Below, piece after piece: positions 23,925-26,056 of a stretch of DNA of 26,056 nt (within the stretch, counting starts at the first letter, position 1; every line of letters starts with the position of its first letter). The notes under the pieces were generated by a model that was not told the DNA's origin, made no database searches, and saw only the letters and a program-made list of their open reading frames with translations. The stretch comes from Sulfurovum sp. (lineage in GTDB: Bacteria > Campylobacterota > Campylobacteria > Campylobacterales > Sulfurovaceae): positions 1 to 26,056 of the forward strand of contig DZAQ01000005.1 of the NCBI GenBank assembly GCA_022729615.1, in the 5' to 3' direction. The translations under genes were made by a program, and so were the position numbers.

Positions 23925-26030
23925 CTATCCGCAAGCGATCTGTCCGTCAACCGGCACCACACTCACCCGAAGAGATTTGAACCTCGCGGTCATGATCAGC
24001 TCATCACACTCATCTCCAAAAATAGCATTGATCTTTGAGCCGCTATGGTGAAATGTACAAAAGAGCGTCTTCTCTCTTACCTTGTCCGTGTACCTTACGG
24101 CAAGCGGTGCCGTCTCTCCGTGGAGCGTCTTGAGGATGACAAACTCGCCAAACTTCCCTTCGTCATCCAATGGCGCAAGAAGCACATCGGCATCATATTT
24201 ACTGTTGAGGCTTTCGCATCTTTTTGTCTGCGCGGCATTGTTATAGTGTGCCAGCGTCCGTCCTGTCGTCAAATAGTACCCATCAAGGGAGTCATTATAA
24301 AATTTCTTCTCCAAAATCTCTTGAATCATGCCCCGAAGTTCATATTGGTGATAGACATAGATTCCCAATCCGTCTTCTGTACGAAAATCCAGCAGATGCA
24401 GCACGGGCGTATCCTCATAATGCACAGGCCACTGCATACCTCTTTTCCGATGCCTTGCAAGTCTATGGTACGCTGCTCCGGAAAACCGACGAGGAGCCGC
24501 CTCTCTGACTTCATTCCATACATCTTCGCTGCTTTGGAAGTGAAAACTGCCTCCTAATTTGTTGTCCACCATCGTCAAAACTTCCCAGTCATCGGGCAGA
24601 TCACTCTGTACAAGAGGCTGCGAAAGGTGCAAACGGCGCATCGCATTGATATAGACACCCGTCTTCTCATAGGCCGACTTGACACCAATGACGATATCCG
24701 CCCTCTTGGCGATATCGGTCATGAAAAGCTCTTGAACCGCGATGAACTCCAAATTGCCCAATGCTTTCTCAATTTTATTGCTGTTGGGGTGGATATGAGA
24801 AATATCTTCTCCCATATTATAGAGCGCTTTGATTTTCCCATCAAGCATCGCATCGATCAGCTGCGGCGTCATCAGCCCCTCCACTTTCGGCAGCTGATAA
24901 TCGGGTGCAAAATAGGGAAGACACCCCATATCGCATGCCCCTTGGACATTATTCTGCCCCCGAAGCGGCATCAATCCTGCTCCTGTCTTGCCGATGTTGC
25001 CTGTCATCAATGCCAAATGCGTGATCGCCATGACGGCATAAGAGCCGTCGATATGCTCCGTGATACCGAGTCCCCAAAAGATCATTGATTTTTTGACGGC
25101 ATATTCTCGTGCAATATTGGGGATCATTTTGGCTAGATACTCATACCCCTCGATCTGCGCAAAAAACTTTGGGTTGGCGTACGGATCGCCCAGAATCTTC
25201 TCTTTGAAAGCCTCAAATCCGCTTGTACGGTTTTTGATGAACCCCTCATCATACAGCTCCTCATCGATGATGATGAACGCCATCATATTGAGTATAAGCA
25301 GATTTGCCTCATAAGGAATCACGCAATTATGTTTGGCAAGTTTGGCAAGTTTGGTTTCACGCACATCGATGACTGCGAGATTGTTGTGATTTTTTGCCAT
25401 ATCGACGATGCGATTTGCGACGATCGGATGCGCCTCTATCGTATTGGAGCCTATGACGACCATAAATTCCGTCTCATATATATCATTATAAGGGTTTGTC
25501 GCTGCCCCCTCGCCGATAGTTGCGCGCATTCCTTTGAGTGATGGAGAGTGGCAGACTCTAGCGCAGTTGTCTATATGTCCCGAATCCATCGTTTCGCGGC
25601 AAAATTTCTGGAAAGTATAGGCTCCCTCACAGGATGTTCTTGCCCCTCCGATGGCACAAAAGCTCTCTCCGCCATACTTCTGCTTGATTTGACCAAGCTT
25701 CATAGCTATCACTGAAGTCGCGCTCTCAAGATCACAGGTGACATACTCATGATCAAGATTTTTTGTTTTCCCATCGAGAAATGCAGCAATATCTGGATTT
25801 TTCTCCAAAAAACTCTTTTTGATGCGAGGCTCTCGGAGACGATCCTCCGCAGTCACAAAATCAAATCCGTATTTGCCCTTGATACAGAGTTTTCCCTGAG
25901 AGACCACCCCATCTTTTTGCGCATATATTTTTACGATTTTATTATTTTCGACCACACCGGTGATATCGCATCCTACCCCGCAATAGGTACAGACGCTCTC
26001 AATCTCGGAAGTTTCATAATGTTTTGTCAT
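23925..26030 (-). CDS. FdhF-like molybdopterin oxidoreductase (putative cytoplasmic formate dehydrogenase)
   Basis: A 701-residue member of the molybdopterin/tungstopterin oxidoreductase family. One [4Fe-4S] site is C14-x2-C17-x3-C21-x27-C49 with the following K51. The predicted metal ligand is C160 in CARVCHSPS, followed by H161, as in formate dehydrogenases; it is Cys and not selenocysteine. The C-terminal pterin-binding domain has TTGRTLAHYN and a final MTARFKS. There is no twin-arginine signal and no N-terminal ferredoxin extension, so it resembles cytoplasmic FdhF-type enzymes and not the exported FdhA of respiratory complexes. No FdhB, FdhC or hydrogenase gene is in the window, so partners are unknown. 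The ATG at 26030 has AGGG upstream; nothing is recognised beyond it. Confidence 0.85.
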   Translation of the reverse strand: MTKHYETSEIESVCTYCGVGCDITGVVENNKIVKIYAQKDGVVSQGKLCIKGKYGFDFVTAEDRLREPRIKKSFLEKNPDIAAFLDGKTKNLDHEYVTCDLESATSVIAMKLGQIKQKYGGESFCAIGGARTSCEGAYTFQKFCRETMDSGHIDNCARVCHSPSLKGMRATIGEGAATNPYNDIYETEFMVVIGSNTIEAHPIVANRIVDMAKNHNNLAVIDVRETKLAKLAKHNCVIPYEANLLILNMMAFIIIDEELYDEGFIKNRTSGFEAFKEKILGDPYANPKFFAQIEGYEYLAKMIPNIAREYAVKKSMIFWGLGITEHIDGSYAVMAITHLALMTGNIGKTGAGLMPLRGQNNVQGACDMGCLPYFAPDYQLPKVEGLMTPQLIDAMLDGKIKALYNMGEDISHIHPNSNKIEKALGNLEFIAVQELFMTDIAKRADIVIGVKSAYEKTGVYINAMRRLHLSQPLVQSDLPDDWEVLTMVDNKLGGSFHFQSSEDVWNEVREAAPRRFSGAAYHRLARHRKRGMQWPVHYEDTPVLHLLDFRTEDGLGIYVYHQYELRGMIQEILEKKFYNDSLDGYYLTTGRTLAHYNNAAQTKRCESLNSKYDADVLLAPLDDEGKFGEFVILKTLHGETAPLAVRYTDKVREKTLFCTFHHSGSKINAIFGDECDELIMTARFKSLRVSVVPVDGQIACG

Positions 26031-26056
26031 GGAGCTGCCCTTGCATGTAAAAAGTT

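Noticed and set aside
25332..25354. Tandem 9-nt repeat (TTTGGCAAG twice plus a partial copy) inside the FdhF-like gene
   Set aside because: It encodes a simple KLAKLAK helix stretch in a normal position of the family and has only two full copies, so it is most likely chance codon repetition.

Overview
The window looks like a chromosome segment from a member of the Campylobacterota (the former Epsilonproteobacteria). It is moderately AT-rich and densely packed, and its right half carries the yraN / trxA / trxB block and the dapB and purF genes in arrangements that I associate, from memory, with that phylum. The assignment rests on gene order and protein character, not on an rRNA gene. No tRNA, rRNA, CRISPR array, insertion sequence or phage gene was seen, and no stretch longer than about 270 bases lacks a gene.

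Left half (15-13156, minus strand): a complete 13-gene complex I operon transcribed nuoA-B-CD-E-F-G-H-I-J-K-L-M-N, almost every junction overlapping by 1-14 nt. The membrane-arm subunits keep their proton-path residues and the peripheral-arm subunits keep their Fe-S cysteines. Several parts are unusual. NuoC and NuoD are fused. NuoG is cut to 462 residues. NuoH carries about 95 extra residues with two predicted extra membrane helices. NuoF keeps its FMN and Fe-S site but has replaced the aromatic and acidic residues that hold NADH. The last point is the main observation here: this complex I may not be a normal NADH dehydrogenase. A further minus-strand gene seems to begin at the left edge.

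Centre (13157-18041): a 267-bp divergent promoter region separates nuoA from nifJ, a single-chain pyruvate:ferredoxin/flavodoxin oxidoreductase on the plus strand. nifJ is followed 1 nt later by a dihydroorotate-dehydrogenase-like flavoprotein that lacks the catalytic Cys/Ser of true PyrD. The arrangement suggests, as inference, a pyruvate -> low-potential carrier -> complex I -> quinone route.

Right half (18052-26030, minus strand, transcribed right to left): an FdhF-like molybdopterin oxidoreductase, yraN, a PhyH-type Fe(II)/2-oxoglutarate oxygenase, trxA, trxB, dapB, purF and a YhcC/YtqA (MnmL-like) radical SAM enzyme. trxA has a strong consensus promoter. trxB is preceded by a long AT-rich hairpin. 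The last gene converges on the nifJ operon with only a 10-bp gap. These are mainly housekeeping functions (redox, lysine/peptidoglycan precursor, purine synthesis, tRNA modification), with two more accessory-looking genes, the PhyH oxygenase and the FdhF-like enzyme.
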